Shown piece after piece: positions 46,872 through 64,000 of a stretch of 64,000 bases of DNA. The notes beneath the pieces were generated by a model. The model made no database searches. It was not told the DNA's origin and saw only the letters and a list, made by a program, of their open reading frames with translations. The DNA comes from Amoebidium appalachense. Taxonomy: Eukaryota; Ichthyosporea. The first letter of the stretch is position 1; every line of letters begins with the position of its first letter. The position numbers and the translations under genes were made by a program. The stretch is from NCBI GenBank assembly GCA_963693365.1, contig CAVNZM010000007.1, positions 5,890,001 to 5,954,000 of the forward strand, written 5' to 3'.

Positions 46872-47410
46872 GTTTCACTCCCGGCGAGGCACTGCCTCAG
46901 GGGAGCTTACCGTCTTCAGCCTAGACACAGCTGCTACACTCATAAGTCAGGATTCTAATTGTCCCCAACTGGCACTATTTTTAGTTACGCTAGCCGCAGC
47001 AACGCTACAATAGTGGGGAAGTGAGCACAGCTCACTTTAACAACACCAGCCGGGAGCGACCCGGGACACATACACAAACATAAAGACTTGAAAGGGGAAG
47101 ACCCCATGCCCAGGACGCGGACCCGAACCATGGCCGGTGACTCGGATTGGTCTCCCACTTGAACGTTGGGCTGGCCAAGCGGCGCGCCGTCGAAGTCAGA
47201 GGGCCGGTGCTGCTCATGACGTCATGTCTTGCGGCCGGATGATAACAAATTGGTGGTGCTGCTTGACATGGTCTGGGGTGATGGCTTCTAGGGGGCGGCC
47301 AGACCGGCGAGGCAGAAAAATCGGAAGTAACCAGGATCGATCCTGCGACCTTGAGCTTGACACGCAGAGATCTTACCATTGCACCAACCCGCCCCCCTTA
47401 GCCAAATATA
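46793..47410 (-). mobile_element. tRNA-derived SINE with (AT)n tail and 11-bp target duplication
   Basis: Minus strand. The head (about 47396-47325) reads GGGCGGGTTGGTGCAATGGTAAG (A-box-like TGGTGCAATGG) and later GGATCGATCCTGG (B-box-like), spaced as in a tRNA. A roughly 450-bp unrelated body follows, then a (TA)n tail (46868-46805). The identical 11-mer agccaaatata flanks both ends (46793-46803 and 47400-47410), as expected for LINE-mediated retroposition. Confidence 0.8.
46805..46868 (+). repeat. (AT)n tract, 3' tail of the SINE
   Basis: About 32 AT units directly beside the left copy of the 11-bp target duplication. It is the only long AT repeat in the window. Confidence 0.95.
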
Positions 47411-48400
47411 TACGAAAATGATATTAAAAAACCGGTTGTTGGCTCTGTTGGGCTAAGGGCCATCCAGGCTGGTGGGAAGCCTTCGAATTCCAAAATGGCA
47501 CCAGCCAAAAACAAATTTCACACCCTGGAACCTGTTCTGATGCCTCTTCAAGAATTGGCATAAAGTCACGATAGCAAAGCGGCATGTGCCTAGGAGTGTT
47601 GTGGTTGGTGTAAGTTTGTTGTGGTAAATGGTGATTGGATTATTTTGCACTCGTGGAGATCTAGCATTAGCTAATCAGATCACAGTCGTCATTTCAATGA
47701 ATATTATTGGCTGTATGCATTGGACCATCTGAAAAATATTTCAAGCATGTCAGTAAATTTTGAGTACTATCCTGTGCTGTCGAATCAGAATCGTCAACCC
47801 AATGGCTGCTAGCGCCGGTCCGTACTCGACAAAACTTTCACGCTTGGCATTGGCAACTCGTTGAAATATTAGAAGAACAAAACCTTGTATGCAAGTAAAT
47901 AGTAATGGAAATAGTAGGTATATTTCCAACTCTTATAAATACGCACGTATGCTATTTCAAGATTTCGCTCTTTTGGGCTGAACCGTCTGTAGACTCCGTC
48001 ACGCCGCTCACGCGCTCCAGCAACGCATGCCTGTGATTCCGGAGTCCAGACTAACCAAATTTGATCCGGCACCCTCACCGTGGCACACACAATCGGTCAC
48101 GCACAGTATCCGTGGCACTGTCTTACAGACCGGGTACAACCGTAGGGATATACTGCTGCATTTCGTTGCTTTCTTAAGGTTTTTGGCACCACCCTCCGCT
48201 ACCAATAGCTCCATCTACCTGCTGGCCTCCAGAGCTAGCTGAAACATGTAATCCAGTAATCGGGCAGCTCCAACTCAATCTTACCTGGTTCAAACTTTCA
48301 CCTGTTGAGTCATTTTTCTGTGCTAAGCGTGGGCGTATATTAGGTTTTTCTTCAGGTAAAACTTTCCTGTGGTGACACCACAACCCGTAGGAAGGGGCAT
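47411..48400. other. Upstream region of the mucin-like gene
   Basis: Ordinary DNA without microsatellites. No open frame of note. A possible 5' UTR acceptor (cccgtag) precedes the start codon by 18 bases. Promoter elements were not identified with confidence. Confidence 0.4.
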
Positions 48401-48407
48401 CTTCAAC

Positions 48408-49824
48408 ATGGGGCGATTCCTAGCCTCCCTATTCCTCTTTGCACTGGTGTGTATATTTCCACTAAGCACCGCGGCAGCCTCGACAAGGCGCAAGAGGGTG
48501 GCCAATGCTGCCTCTAAAGTCGGCGAGGTCATCCCCATTGTACCCATCCACGCCGTGCAAACTCCCATCTACTCTCCACCAGCTGAAACAGGTGATTCTC
48601 ATTCGGAAACCGAAAACGAGGCGTCAAAACCAAAGCCCGTGGCTTCGGAACCAAAATCAACTGGTTCTCTTGCTGCCACTACCAATAAAGCACCCAAAGC
48701 GAGCAAAACAACTGCGCCCAAACCAACCGCAAACGACCTGGCAAAAATACCCGTGTCGAACAGCACAACGGGAAAGAACGGCACCTCAACAGCTGCATCT
48801 GCGACCCATGGGAACAACACCGCCAGTGCATCGACCGGGAAAGACGGAGGTAACGGCACCGTAGCAGCCGGCGAGAAAGAAAACACAAATGCAAACGGTA
48901 ATGGGACGGTGGGCTCTAACGGAAATGGCGCCGAAAACGGATCATCAGAAACACCCGTGTCTTTAACAAGCCCAGCAGCTACTGTTGGAAAAAACACTAC
49001 CACCGCTTCGAATGGAAACGGGGGAAATAACGGTACGGAAACAGCCGGCGAGAAGGAAAACACAAGTGCAAACAGTACTAGCACGGTAGTTTCTATTGAC
49101 AATGGCACCACTCTGGCCACGAACCCGAACACCACCGATCGTAATCAAGCCGCTAGTGGAAACAAAACCGGTGGAAATGCGACCGTTGGGCAAAAAGCAC
49201 AAAGTACCAACGGGAATGCACAGGGCACAATGACTAATGCAACTGATGGTTCAACAAGTAGACCTGGGAATGCAACGAGCACAAATGAAGCCGGGGACGT
49301 GCCCAGCAATGGCATGGCAGGTAGTGTTCAACAGGTTACTGTGGTCAATGCCACTCAGGGCCAAACGGTAACAGTGAACATTCCAAAACAAAACACAACA
49401 GCAACGGGAAACACCACCGTGGGAACGGGCCAGCAGCCAAATGCAACCACAAACGCCACGCACTCGGTCAATGATACGCACTATGCTACTGCTAGCAATG
49501 GCAACTCCACGCAGGTGGTTGCAAACAGTACTTTGAGCAATGGAAATGCAACGACGACAAGTGTTGCGCCTGACACACGTGCGGCCGTGTCCGGTTCGAC
49601 CAATAGCGGCGCTGCAGGTGCAGGTGCCCCTGCTGGGCAGTTGGCTAGCGAGACAACGGCAAGGAGCAGCGGTGAGTGAGTGTGTGTGCGTGTGCGCGAG
49701 TGCACGCATATGTTCTTATGTTTGTGAGAGTGTGTACATGTGCGTTCATCCCCTTCCCCCTCTCCCACCCACCCATCCACCCACCGACCTACCCACCCAC
49801 CCATGGCCTTGCACTCTCTCTCTC

Positions 49825-49857
<33 letters not shown>

Positions 49858-50332
49858 AAAAAAAAAAAAACATACACACACACACACATACACACCTTTT
49901 TTATCCCTGTGGAGAGGACGGAGGGGATCATTTCGTAGAATGTTTATGCAATTTTTTGACGAGTAGGGGCAAACGTGGTGGGCCCACAAGAGCACCCCTT
50001 TTTTTATGCCTCTGGATCTTTTTCCATATCCTTTTTTCAATTTAGCGGGTTTGGCAATCTTTCTCTAACTTTTTTTCTTCTTTCTTTTTTACCCCACAGG
50101 AGGTGTTGCAGGAGGCACTATTGCCGGTGCCGTTTTGGGTGGTGTGGGTGCGGCGGCTATGGCGGCCGTTGGTGCTGCATATGCGGCAAAGTCGGGTTTG
50201 ATTGGTGGGGCTTCCGCTGGCGCGGCGGCTCCGGTCGACCCGTTTATCGACGGTGCAAATGTGAGCCCTGCCTTCCAGCCGGCTGCTCAGGAGGTTACGA
50301 ACCCTCTCTACCAACCACCATCGTCAGCTTAA
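48408..50332 (+). CDS. Mucin-like single-pass membrane protein with NPxY tail (2 exons)
   Basis: Exons 48408-49671 and 50100-50332 (donor gtgagt, acceptor ccccacag, phase 1) give 498 residues. The N-terminus GRFLASLFLFALVCIF is a clear signal peptide. The ectodomain (about 400 residues) is Asn/Thr/Ser/Gly-rich with about 25 N-x-S/T sequons. It holds two 59-residue repeats, seen as GEKENTNANGNGTV and GEKENTSANSTSTV exactly 177 bases apart. Exon 2 begins with a Gly/Ala-rich transmembrane segment (GTIAGAVLGGVGAAAMAAVG, several GxxxG) followed by Lys and a roughly 50-residue tail ending TNPLYQPPSSA. NPLY fits the NPxY sorting/PTB-binding motif. Likely a heavily glycosylated surface receptor or coat protein; ligand unknown. 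The first ATG after the last in-frame stop region was chosen. Confidence 0.85.
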
Positions 50333-51559
50333 TGATTATTGGTTTTTTAAGTCTAATTTTTTTTAATTTGGTGGTTTGGTCTGTGATTGTGTGATGTGGT
50401 GGTTGGGTGAGGGTGGCGGTTGGGGTGATGTGGAGGTGTTGTAGACGTGGGAATGTGTGTAAGGACATGTGTACATGTGGGCTTGTATTGGTTAAGACAC
50501 CAGAACTGAGGGGATATCATTGGAGGCACATATACACGTGATGATAAAGATAGGTTAATCAATATGCTTTTACTTACATGTGGGTGGCCAAATTAGTATA
50601 CGTAAATGTTTGCCAACAAATATACCGAGCTGCAGCTGTGCATTTTTTTCGTTTTGGATTGATGCGCGTCTACTGCATGCCACACCGATTTGTTTGTTGT
50701 TTTCTCTTTCCTGACTTCCCTGGACTCTTTTCTTATGTGTGTGTGTGTGTGTTTGTTTGCTTTTTTTTTGTGTGTGTGTGTGTGTGTTCGCGGGGGGGAT
50801 GAGTTACCTGCAAATACTTTAAGGAGCAATCCTAATTAGTTGACTTGCAAATTCAACTCCTGTAAGATTTATGTGTGTACGTAGAAATGTACATATTCGG
50901 ACTGGATCCGATTTTTTGTAGATAGTTTGGCCATAATGTACAAAATAAAACTTAGGCCCTTCTCTTTCAACAAGAACCTGTACTGCAGCTACACAGTTCA
51001 GACTCATAACTCCAACAAGCGCTTGAATATGTGGTGGCGCTACAACATTGTACGCGTCACGCTGGCAGCTGCAGAGTAGTATTCCTCCCCTCCCCCCCCC
51101 CCCCCCCCCCCCCCCCCTGGGGGGGGACACTTTGCCTATTGAACAAAAAACTGCTTTGCCTATTGAACAAAAAACTAGATCTGCAACCTGAGCGGGTGAC
51201 GCTTCCAAAACCTTGATAGCCTGCTAGTCTCTTTAGCAAGAATATGAGGTAACCCAGCCATGTTCAATGCACCCATATGCATGCACGTAATCAAGTAGAA
51301 TTTGCCGATGATCTGAATGCAAGCACGGTACCATACCATTTGCATGATAGCTAGCTATATATTAGCTAAGTGAATGGGTCGGATCCGAACCGGTAGCTAC
51401 ACTAGGCACTGTGCATATGACTCAGGTACCACACCTCGGGCCTGGGCGGCTTCTCTCAATCTCAATATGCACCCTCCATTTTCACCTTATACAGTGTACA
51501 CTTGTTGTCCGGCCATCTCCGTACGTGCAGTGAACGTAAACGCTATTCTTTTACGCATA

Positions 51560-51613
<54 letters not shown>

Positions 51614-52380
51614 TTCTTCCTTTCCCCCAAACTCCAAGTTGTTGTACTAGTACTGGGGACTCTGAGCTCTCCATCTATAAGAGGATTCCTTTGCACGCAT
51701 ATGCACGCACGGTGATTCGGACGCTTATAAACAAAGAGATTGCCCCCATATATACGTAAAGCACAGGCACTGATTCATTTTGACGGAAAAAAAAACATGA
51801 CATGCTGAATTCACATCGCAATTTATTAACCCTTTAGTGTTTCCAGTGTCCATGGCCAGACACACCATGACGTCACCACCAGCTCCGAAAATAAGTCGTT
51901 CTATACATAACCAAAACGGCGCTTTACGTGTATCCGGGCACTGCACGCAGTACCGTCAGTTCGATGTCACCCGTATATTTAATAATCTGTACTTACAATT
52001 GTTGCAACGGCATAACAGGTACACACAAAACAAGCTAATATACCAGAGCTCCTAGTTGAAAAGATCCGCGTAAGCTCGGTTGGTTAATAACTTTGTGACA
52101 ACAAAAACACAATCAGAGGAAAAGGCAAAACGGCCACGAACCTGAACACATGGATGAACGACTGAATAAAGGGTACATCACAATGCTTCGGGTCAAAAAC
52201 ATGGCCTCAATCGTTGCCTATGACGATAAAAACGTATATAAGACACACAACATTATATTCTTATGCTCAAACTATACAAGTTTCAATCATATCATTAACA
52301 GTTCAACCTATCTATGTACATGAACGGTTTGAGGAAGGGGACGAAATTTGTGCACCGCCTTGTCAAAGACGGGCACTGTG
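50333..52380. other. Intergenic region between convergent genes
   Basis: Holds C runs at about 51091-51117 and 51561-51608 and a 22-bp tandem duplication (listed separately). No supported exon was found. Confidence 0.5.
51131..51176. repeat. 22-bp tandem duplication
   Basis: The block tttgcctattgaacaaaaaa plus ct occurs at 51131-51152 and 51155-51176, two bases apart, identical. Confidence 0.9.
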
Positions 52381-52408
52381 TGTTTGTGTTGGAAGACGAG
52401 GAGGAGGA

Positions 52409-52442
<34 letters not shown>

Positions 52443-52740
52443 GGGGGGGGGGGGGGAGGGGGGGGGGGAGATGTGTGCAGGGGTGTGTGTGCGATGGTCA
52501 CCGTGCTGATGGTGACGGTGTGTTTTTGCTTCCGTGTGTGTGTGTCTGTGCAGATTTGCGGATGTAGCCGTGGCAGTGGCGATGGTGGTTTATGTGTGCA
52601 TGCGCGGATGTGTGTTTGTGTGTGTCGTTGTGTGTATGATGTCTGTCTCTCCCTCTCTCTGTGTGTGGTGTGTGTGTATGTGTACGTGTGTGTGCCTGTG
52701 TGTGTGTAAGTGCATGTGTGTGTCTGCGAGTTTATCGGAC

Positions 52741-55740
<3,000 letters not shown>

Positions 55741-56957
55741 CTGCATCCACAACCGAACTTCAGTATTAGTGTATGCAGGTTTTCGACAAGTGACGTAAGT
55801 CCAGAAATTGCATTTTTCTATTTGCTTGCATAAAGGGTATATGAAGCTCTGTCTTTTTTCCCGTCCCGGTGTGGCAAATACACACAAGAACGCATGCAAG
55901 ACATTCACACACAATAACCCACACGAGACCTTGCACAGGGACCGCACACTTGCAGAGTGTACACACGTGTACGCATACACCAACAAATAAAGCCCACGTG
56001 ACGAAGCACGTACAAGTACGTGTATGAGGCGCAGGCTGTTTCACACACACAACCACACCTGCACCCTTTGTCTCCACCTGCACTGAAACAAAACGTCACA
56101 GACATGGTTGAAATGAAGTGCACACGAGAGTGGAAAACTGCGTGAAAGGCAATTCACACACGTTACTGCACATGTCCACAAGGTTTGCCCGAGCACAGAA
56201 ATATTCCTTAAAAAGCACGTGCAATTACGTCCAACCATAAGCACATTACACAGACTGTGCTGCTGACCGAGTATGACCAGCGCTATCACCATGAATCAGG
56301 CACCCATGTACTTTCTATGTTCTGAAAACGTTGGCTGGTTTGTGTGCAAAAGTGAAACAACGCGGGCACAACCCAGAGAGAACAAGCATCTGGCATCACC
56401 ATCTTACCGTAATGTTTGTAGTGACCTCTTAAAATACTTTAAGCCTCGAATAATAATCGTTCGCAAGAAAACTGCTGATAATCACAAGGAAACCTTAGCA
56501 CCTACAATAAAACAGTTGAACAGCTGACTGAGCCTCAGAGCGGCACAAAACTATTGTTAAAGATCGGTCGACCTTTATATTGCTAACGCGCTGGGCGGAG
56601 GAAACCCTAATGTCATGCTTGCGCAAGTTGATTGTGCCAATCGCGGACGGCGTGCAGTGAGCAGTTGTTGCCGCCGGTCCGGATCCTAGCGCCCAACCAA
56701 GCTCACGGCTAAAGGTGACACTGTGACATGTTTGTACTGGCTCACGGTACAGGCTGACTGTAGTTGAGTTTGTCGCCCTGTAAGTTTGAGGCGAAGCGCT
56801 CCAGGACTCATAGTTTTCAGCTTATAGTGTTACGATGGTAGAAGCTTGCGGGGTCGTGGCTAGGGAGAGCCATCCAGGGCACTCAAATAGTCTTGAAACA
56901 AACATGGACTATACCGAGTAGAGCAAATGAGTAGAGCCCTGAGTTGTGTCCTTACAG
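55741..56957. other. Region between divergent unrecognised genes
   Basis: Microsatellite-free. Probably holds the first exons and promoters of the minus-strand gene to the left and the plus-strand gene to the right. A short open frame at 56833 (MVEACGVVARESHPG) has no usable donor in the needed phase. Confidence 0.45.
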
Positions 56958-57250
56958 TAAGAGCACACATTACAAACTACCAAGCCTAGCTCGACCTCCT
57001 ATTCAGATGCCAGCCGTTTATCAACCCCGTTTCAGTCATGTCAGTCGCAATCTCAGCATTGAGAAAGTGGTTCTCATTCAGAGGGTAGCCCCCCCCCCCC
57101 CTCCCCCCCCCCCCCTGTGTGCTTTACTTCGCTCCCCCCCCCCCCCCCCCCCCCTCCCTCCTCCTTTTCTTTCTTCGTTATTCTCCATATCTACTTACTG
57201 CACACGGGTAAGTTATTACAGTTTCCCATCTTTCGGCTTTGGTGCTTTAC

Positions 57251-57289
<39 letters not shown>

Positions 57290-57754
57290 CCTCCCGCCCG
57301 TCCCTTTCTTTTTTCTCTATTCCCAACACCTACTGCGCACGGTCAGGTAATTGCGGTCACTCCTTTCGACCAAGCTTCTTCTATTGCGTTGAACTACCAG
57401 GGTATCCCCCCCCCCCCCCCCCCCCCCCCTTCTCCCCCCCCCCTTTTGCGGCCTCCCCCTATCGCCAACACCTCTCCCCCCCCCCCCCTCCCCCTCCCCT
57501 CCCCACCCACCCACTCCTTTTGTTGGGTTTTCCTTGTTTTTTTTTTTTTTTTTTTTTTGTCATGTCTTGCTGTCATATCGGCCAAAGCAAATTTCTCGAA
57601 CTTCCAACTCCATACCCTCCCTCCCCAATACACACACAAGCACACACAACACACACACACAGACTTCTCCCCATCCCCATCTTTCCCATCCTCCCAGCCG
57701 CTCTCCAGGCATGAGCAAAGGTTGTGGCACTCGGTTTGGTTTACCGCTGTACTT

Positions 57755-57794
<40 letters not shown>

Positions 57795-57999
57795 CTACCC
57801 ATCTCTGGGCCCTCCCTCCCCCCTCCCTCCCCCCCCCCCCCCCCTCCCCCCCCCTCCCCTCCAATCTCCCCCTATTCTCCCTCCCTCCCCCACTCCCTCC
57901 CTCCCTCGCTCCCTTCCTCCCCCTCCCTCTCCCCCTCTCCCTCTCCCTCCCTCCCTCTCCCCCCTCCATCCCTTCGTTCCCCCCCCCCCCCCCCCTTCT

Positions 58000-58030
<31 letters not shown>

Positions 58031-58397
58031 CTATACGGCCTCTCTTAGCCTCTTCCCTTCTTCCCCCCCCCCCCCCCCCCCCCAAGCAATCCAAATTCCT
58101 ACACCTTCTGAACATCTTCCCAACGCAATATTGATTCGACACCACAACACCCTTTCTGCCCACATCTCTGTCTCTGCAATCCCTTAGTTACCCTTCCCTG
58201 CTGTGCCCTCACGGTGGTCTCAAAGTCTGTGTCACATGTTTTGGTTTGCCCTAGAATGCAATCCTCCTTTTCATTGTTTTGTTTTTTTCCACTCGTTTAG
58301 CCCCCCCCCCCCCCCCCCCCCCTCCCCCCCCCCCCCTTCCCCCCTTTTATTTCAAGTGAAGCAGTATCTGAGTTGATTGATTTCGTCAACGAGGTGA

Positions 58398-58451
<54 letters not shown>

Positions 58452-58695
58452 TGTTTGTTCTTTTCCGTGTGTATCTCCCGATCTATCCCCGCCTCCCCCC
58501 CCCCCCCCGAAAAAAAAACAAAAAAAAAAAAACACATCCTCACACCACAAAAATCTCAAGCCTTATAAAGCTACCTCATATAAAGTCCCTTTCCGGTCCC
58601 CGGCCCCTGTGTCTATTGACACAGAAACCCCCATCTACAAAGAAATTCGAATCATTTCTCCTCGTGGCAGTGGTTACCGTACTGGCATATTGTAG
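56958..58695 (+). CDS. Unrecognised gene, five 3' exons
   Basis: Exons 56958-57084, 57347-57401, 57709-57748, 58357-58393 and 58561-58695 have AG/GT borders and a continuous reading frame to TAG. The peptide contains STHYKLPSLARPPIQMPAVY, SRNLSIEKVVLIQR, VIAVTPFDQASSIALNYQ, EAVSELIDFVNE and a C-terminus VSIDTETPIYKEIRII..GSGYRTGIL. No family was recognised. The first listed exon is entered in phase 2, so at least one 5' exon is missing unless ATG 57007 (MPAVYQPRF) is the start. Introns are C-, CT- and CA-rich on the sense strand. Confidence 0.65.
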
Positions 58696-58813
58696 TGTGT
58701 ATGCCCTGTGATGTAGTCTCAACACTTAACCACCCACGTATATACACACCAAACACACAAACACACACGCACACGTGACACACACAACACACATCCGCGC
58801 ACGCGCGCGCGCG

Positions 58814-58865
<52 letters not shown>

Positions 58866-61690
58866 GTACACACAATACACCTATATAAAGACCTGCACTT
58901 CAACATGTACGTGCACCTGTACAGTCTAACTGGAAAAGCAAAAAAAGGACGGCTTAATGCATTTGCTATGCAATAGTGCACCTCCCCATCGCCCCCACGG
59001 CACCTCTTACACACTTGAAACATGTGCACTGCAGTCGTCACACAGCCCACCGAGCCCAGCTGCAGGCCCTGAGCTGTCATTGGGCAACCATCATCATCAT
59101 CCCCCCCCCCCCCCCCCCCCCCCAAACAACAACAACAAATATTTGAGGCATACTCTTTCACGGTTATTTTAAGTTGCAATCTGCGTTGAGTTGTCCGTCA
59201 TGAATGTGTACTTCGTACCGTAGGCTGTAACTCTTTCTATTACCCCCTCCCCCCCCCCCCTACACCATCACAACACACACACACACACAAACAACCACAC
59301 CCACCCACCAACCCAAACTCTCCAACACTTCCACACACACAAGAGCGCGGTACCGTGAGCTCTTACTTCTTAGTCACATAGGCACAGGCACCGGCACACA
59401 CAAACACAAACACGGCACATACACATACATACACAACTACAAAGGTAAACGTGCGTGCGTGCGCGCTTTGTGTGTATGTATTGACGTCACACAGTATTTA
59501 CGTGCGTGCATATTCGTGGGTGACTGTGTGTGTGTGGCCCAGTACAGGCATCGAGTTTTAAGTGCATGTGTGGACGCGCAGGGAGGGAATGGTTATGGTT
59601 GCAAGTGTCTACATCTGCATGTGCGTGTGCACGCGTGTGCGTACACTTGTTTGTAAGCGTTCGTGCGCGATACTTTATGCGTACCTCGCACGTGTGACGT
59701 ACAGGCACAGGGGGAAAAGCGTTTTCCTTTTAGCCAGGCTATATTTCGCACAGAATCCTTGCTCTCAACTGTTTGAGTGCTATGGGTTAACACCTATCTT
59801 TTACGCATCACGCTACTACATATGCCATTGGCAACTTAATACGTCTCGGGCAGAACTCCGAGAACAGCCTGGTAATAGGGCGAATGTGTAAGCATGCGTG
59901 TGCGTGAGTGTTTTTCCCTCTGAAGCATCCTTGTACAAACAGAGTTACCTCATGCTCTCGGGCTGATAGGCCGTTGGGGCTCTCTTTGGGGGGGAAAAAA
60001 CAAACATCACATGTTCCCTTGTTTTTAATGTTTTATGAAAGATAGCCTGGAACGTTGGTGTTCTAGAAGGGTCGTCAGCCATCCGTGATCTCGAGGGAAC
60101 AAGAAAAAAAAGAAAGAAAGAAAGAAAGAAAAGAAAAAAGCGCTCATACAGGCTCGGCTCATACAGGCCGTTTGCCGGCTTTTCGCTGCGCAAAAGCTGC
60201 CGCGTGTCACTGCGTGACATATAGCTAATTGCAGCGGATTATTTAGTCGCATTTGATTGGTGTATTCATTTCATATGTGTCAAATTACGAGATAGCATTA
60301 TCAAGGTCGACACATCGTTAAGTCCAAGCCTCATGAAGTGTCCAACAAAACCGTAAACAGTGCGTGGCTCAGATAGCAAGTCCCAACGTCTCATCTGATT
60401 GGATAGGGACCTTGAGCCAACGCGAAGCAAATCTTCCTAACTCACGCATCTCTTCAAATGTGCTGTATGTGGCCCTTTGTAAAGGAACCTAGAATCTGTA
60501 TAATACGCCATTTCTACTTGTGTGTATATATATCAATCACACCCGCATACTTATAGGATGGAAAAAAACAAAAAAAAAAACAGATAAACAACAGTATTTC
60601 TAGCCAGCCCGGCTGTGACATGCAACTCGTGATCACAGCCAACCATTTTAGGGGTTGACTAAACACCATCTTGCCCACCCTCATCCCGGTATGTTGTTCC
60701 CAGGTGCTGCGTAAAAGTTGGTGTGTCACTGTGTGCACAAGTGCACGTGTAACGTGTGCACGTGTTTTCAGGTTTGATGCCGGAAGGAGCACAACAAAGG
60801 GGCTGTTACCTTTGGATACATAACGCCATTACCGAGCTGCATGGTGATATAAAGGGAAAATGTCGACGTTCTGGTATTACCAATGAGTTACGTTCATGAG
60901 AGGGGTTTGACCAGGCTGACTCCCCGGGTGTGGCCACGATGGTGGCCATCGGCAGACTCCATCATGGCTTAGCTCAAGACATTTTCACGATGTTACAGCA
61001 GTAGGCCAAAAGGCAAAAAAACTGTGCTTTAGCTTGATGTGCATGAATAGTGGCATCCGCATGTGCCCATTACGGGTACACATGTATCACCCCGCAAGTC
61101 TTCTTCCACAATCCTTGTTGCACGTTTATCAGTGCACTCTGACTTACGTATACCCAATGTTTGCATTTATTAATCCCCAGTCAGGAACAACTGGTGCCGG
61201 TAAATACCTACACATCTGCAGACAGGCATTAGTGTACTGTCGGTGCTGTGTGGTAGACGGTAGTTCCCTCGAGGGCCTGCAAGGATCCTCCGGGAACATT
61301 TGTACAAATTGTGATAAAATCATATTAAAAATGAAGGCAGGCATTACACGTTAAACTTTCCCTATGCTGAGCTAGCAGTCACTCACTTGCAGGGTTAAAA
61401 AGGTTGGTGTTTTTACATGGGTCTAGTTTTGCAGTGTATCCTCGCCCTCATTTTGCATTGCGAATTCAGTGGTGTACACTACTGTAACCAACATATCAAA
61501 AAGCAGGCTAAGGGAGAACCTTGCATTTACCAGGACAACGGTTCGAAAACTGTTGTTGTGTTGGCTATTAATAGAATTGGTTTGTGCTACTTCTTAACTC
61601 TCCTTCCTTGAGGAGTTCTTCTTAGGGTGAACTTATTTCAACCACCGTGTGAGCTTTTCATAGCGACACTTGAAGAGGTGTGGTGTTGGT
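58696..61690. other. Region between convergent unrecognised genes
   Basis: Has a (CA)n tract at 58816-58863, a C run at 59101-59123 and otherwise ordinary sequence. Several open frames lack splice support. No gene is called. Confidence 0.45.
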
Positions 61691-63276
<1,586 letters not shown>

Positions 63277-64000
63277 CTGCACACACCAGAGGCCAGTTAG
63301 TACTTTTCCTCCTTCACTTCACACTTGAACATATGATTTTCATAATAGTTACTTAGTGTTTATGGTAGCAATTACGTCGGATCCGATTGGTTTACAGTCT
63401 TATTTGGAAGTGAAGTTTTAGGAAACTCACAGACCCCCACTTGAAATTACACCATGCAATCTATGGGGCTACCAATGTACTGCATACAATTTGCAGACTA
63501 CAAATGTATTAGTACCGGTCGATTTGACGAAATGCCACTGTGCATTGTCTTTTCATATACAAAATCCGAATTTGCACTATGTATTAGAGCATAAGAGCCC
63601 TAAACTTTGAACGATTAGTTCTAAACCTCACACGGTTCAAACAGACATTATTATGAATACTTTAAGTGTATTTTGTTGATGTGTGTGGTGCGATGAACCC
63701 CCAGTGTTGCAAGGCGTGGACCAATCATAGACCAGAGCTCATGTGATTTTGCACCTTTTCCCATGGCCGACCCCAGTTTTCGCCCTAAACACTGACCACT
63801 CACTACGCAAGCAGAAATGCATCGCACACAGGCGTCACGCTCAATCAAAATACATCCCCTGTGTGCGAGCATAATATGGCCCTCTTCACCCAATAGAAAA
63901 ACGCTCGCACGCTTTGGCAAAACCCCTCCTGCATCATTTGTGGCGGGCGGGAGGGCGGGCGGGCGGGCGGGCGGCGCCCCCGGGGGGGGGGGGGGGGGGG
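63277..64000. other. Right-edge region upstream of the last minus-strand exons
   Basis: No microsatellite until 63945, where GGGC repeats and a G run begin. CCAAT boxes at about 63721 and 63890 could belong to a promoter. No exon is supported. Confidence 0.4.

Noticed and set aside
58652-59179. Minus-strand open frame with clustered Cys (CCCC, CKRCRGG)
   Set aside because: Formed by (GTT)n and C-run translation. No splice partners, and it lies outside the neighbouring gene's supported exons.

Overview
The window is nuclear DNA from an intron-rich eukaryote, probably unicellular. Genes are cut into short exons (12-180 nt) with GT/AG introns of about 0.3-1.6 kb that are packed with microsatellites. 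Some neighbouring genes are head-to-head and others convergent. Ty3/gypsy, LINE-like and SINE-like retroelements are present. There is no operon structure, rRNA gene or CRISPR array. The species cannot be named from sequence alone. An NPxY-tailed mucin-like receptor would fit a unicellular relative of animals, but that is only a hint.

Layout. (1) 268 to about 11.7 kb, minus strand: 5' half of the DNA polymerase delta catalytic subunit gene (POLD1), 13 phase-consistent exons covering the N-terminal and exonuclease regions; the polymerase domain lies beyond the left edge. (2) About 12-16.5 kb: microsatellite-poor intergenic DNA with CCAAT, CRE-like and E2F-like sites and one weak candidate gene. 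(3) 16506-29421, plus strand: complete 14-exon JMJD4-type JmjC lysyl hydroxylase gene (415 codons). (4) About 29.4-31.4 kb: intergenic. (5) About 31.4-46.5 kb: three-level nest of retroelements. A decayed LINE-like element is split by a nearly intact chromodomain Ty3/gypsy element (minus strand, 32841-44842, 5-bp target duplication), and that element is split by a small non-autonomous LTR element (33698-37327, minus strand). A tRNA-derived SINE with an (AT)n tail follows at 46804-47399. (6) 48408-50332, plus: two-exon gene for a secreted-type, N-glycosylation-rich, single-pass membrane protein. (7) 52741-55740, minus: 3' exons of an unrecognised gene. (8) 56958-58695, plus: 3' exons of a second unrecognised gene. 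(9) 61691-63276, minus: last two exons of a third unrecognised gene.

Two genome-scale patterns stand out. Long microsatellites sit almost only inside introns, and the intergenic stretches are nearly free of them. The long (CT)n tracts mostly read CT on the sense strand of whichever gene they interrupt. Several splice sites are made directly from the repeats. The oddest single-gene feature is in POLD1: the last 21 bases of one exon, plus a splice donor, are repeated twice more downstream and create two possible 15-nt in-frame microexons. The small LTR element carries an extreme strand-specific excess of the pentamer TTCGT.
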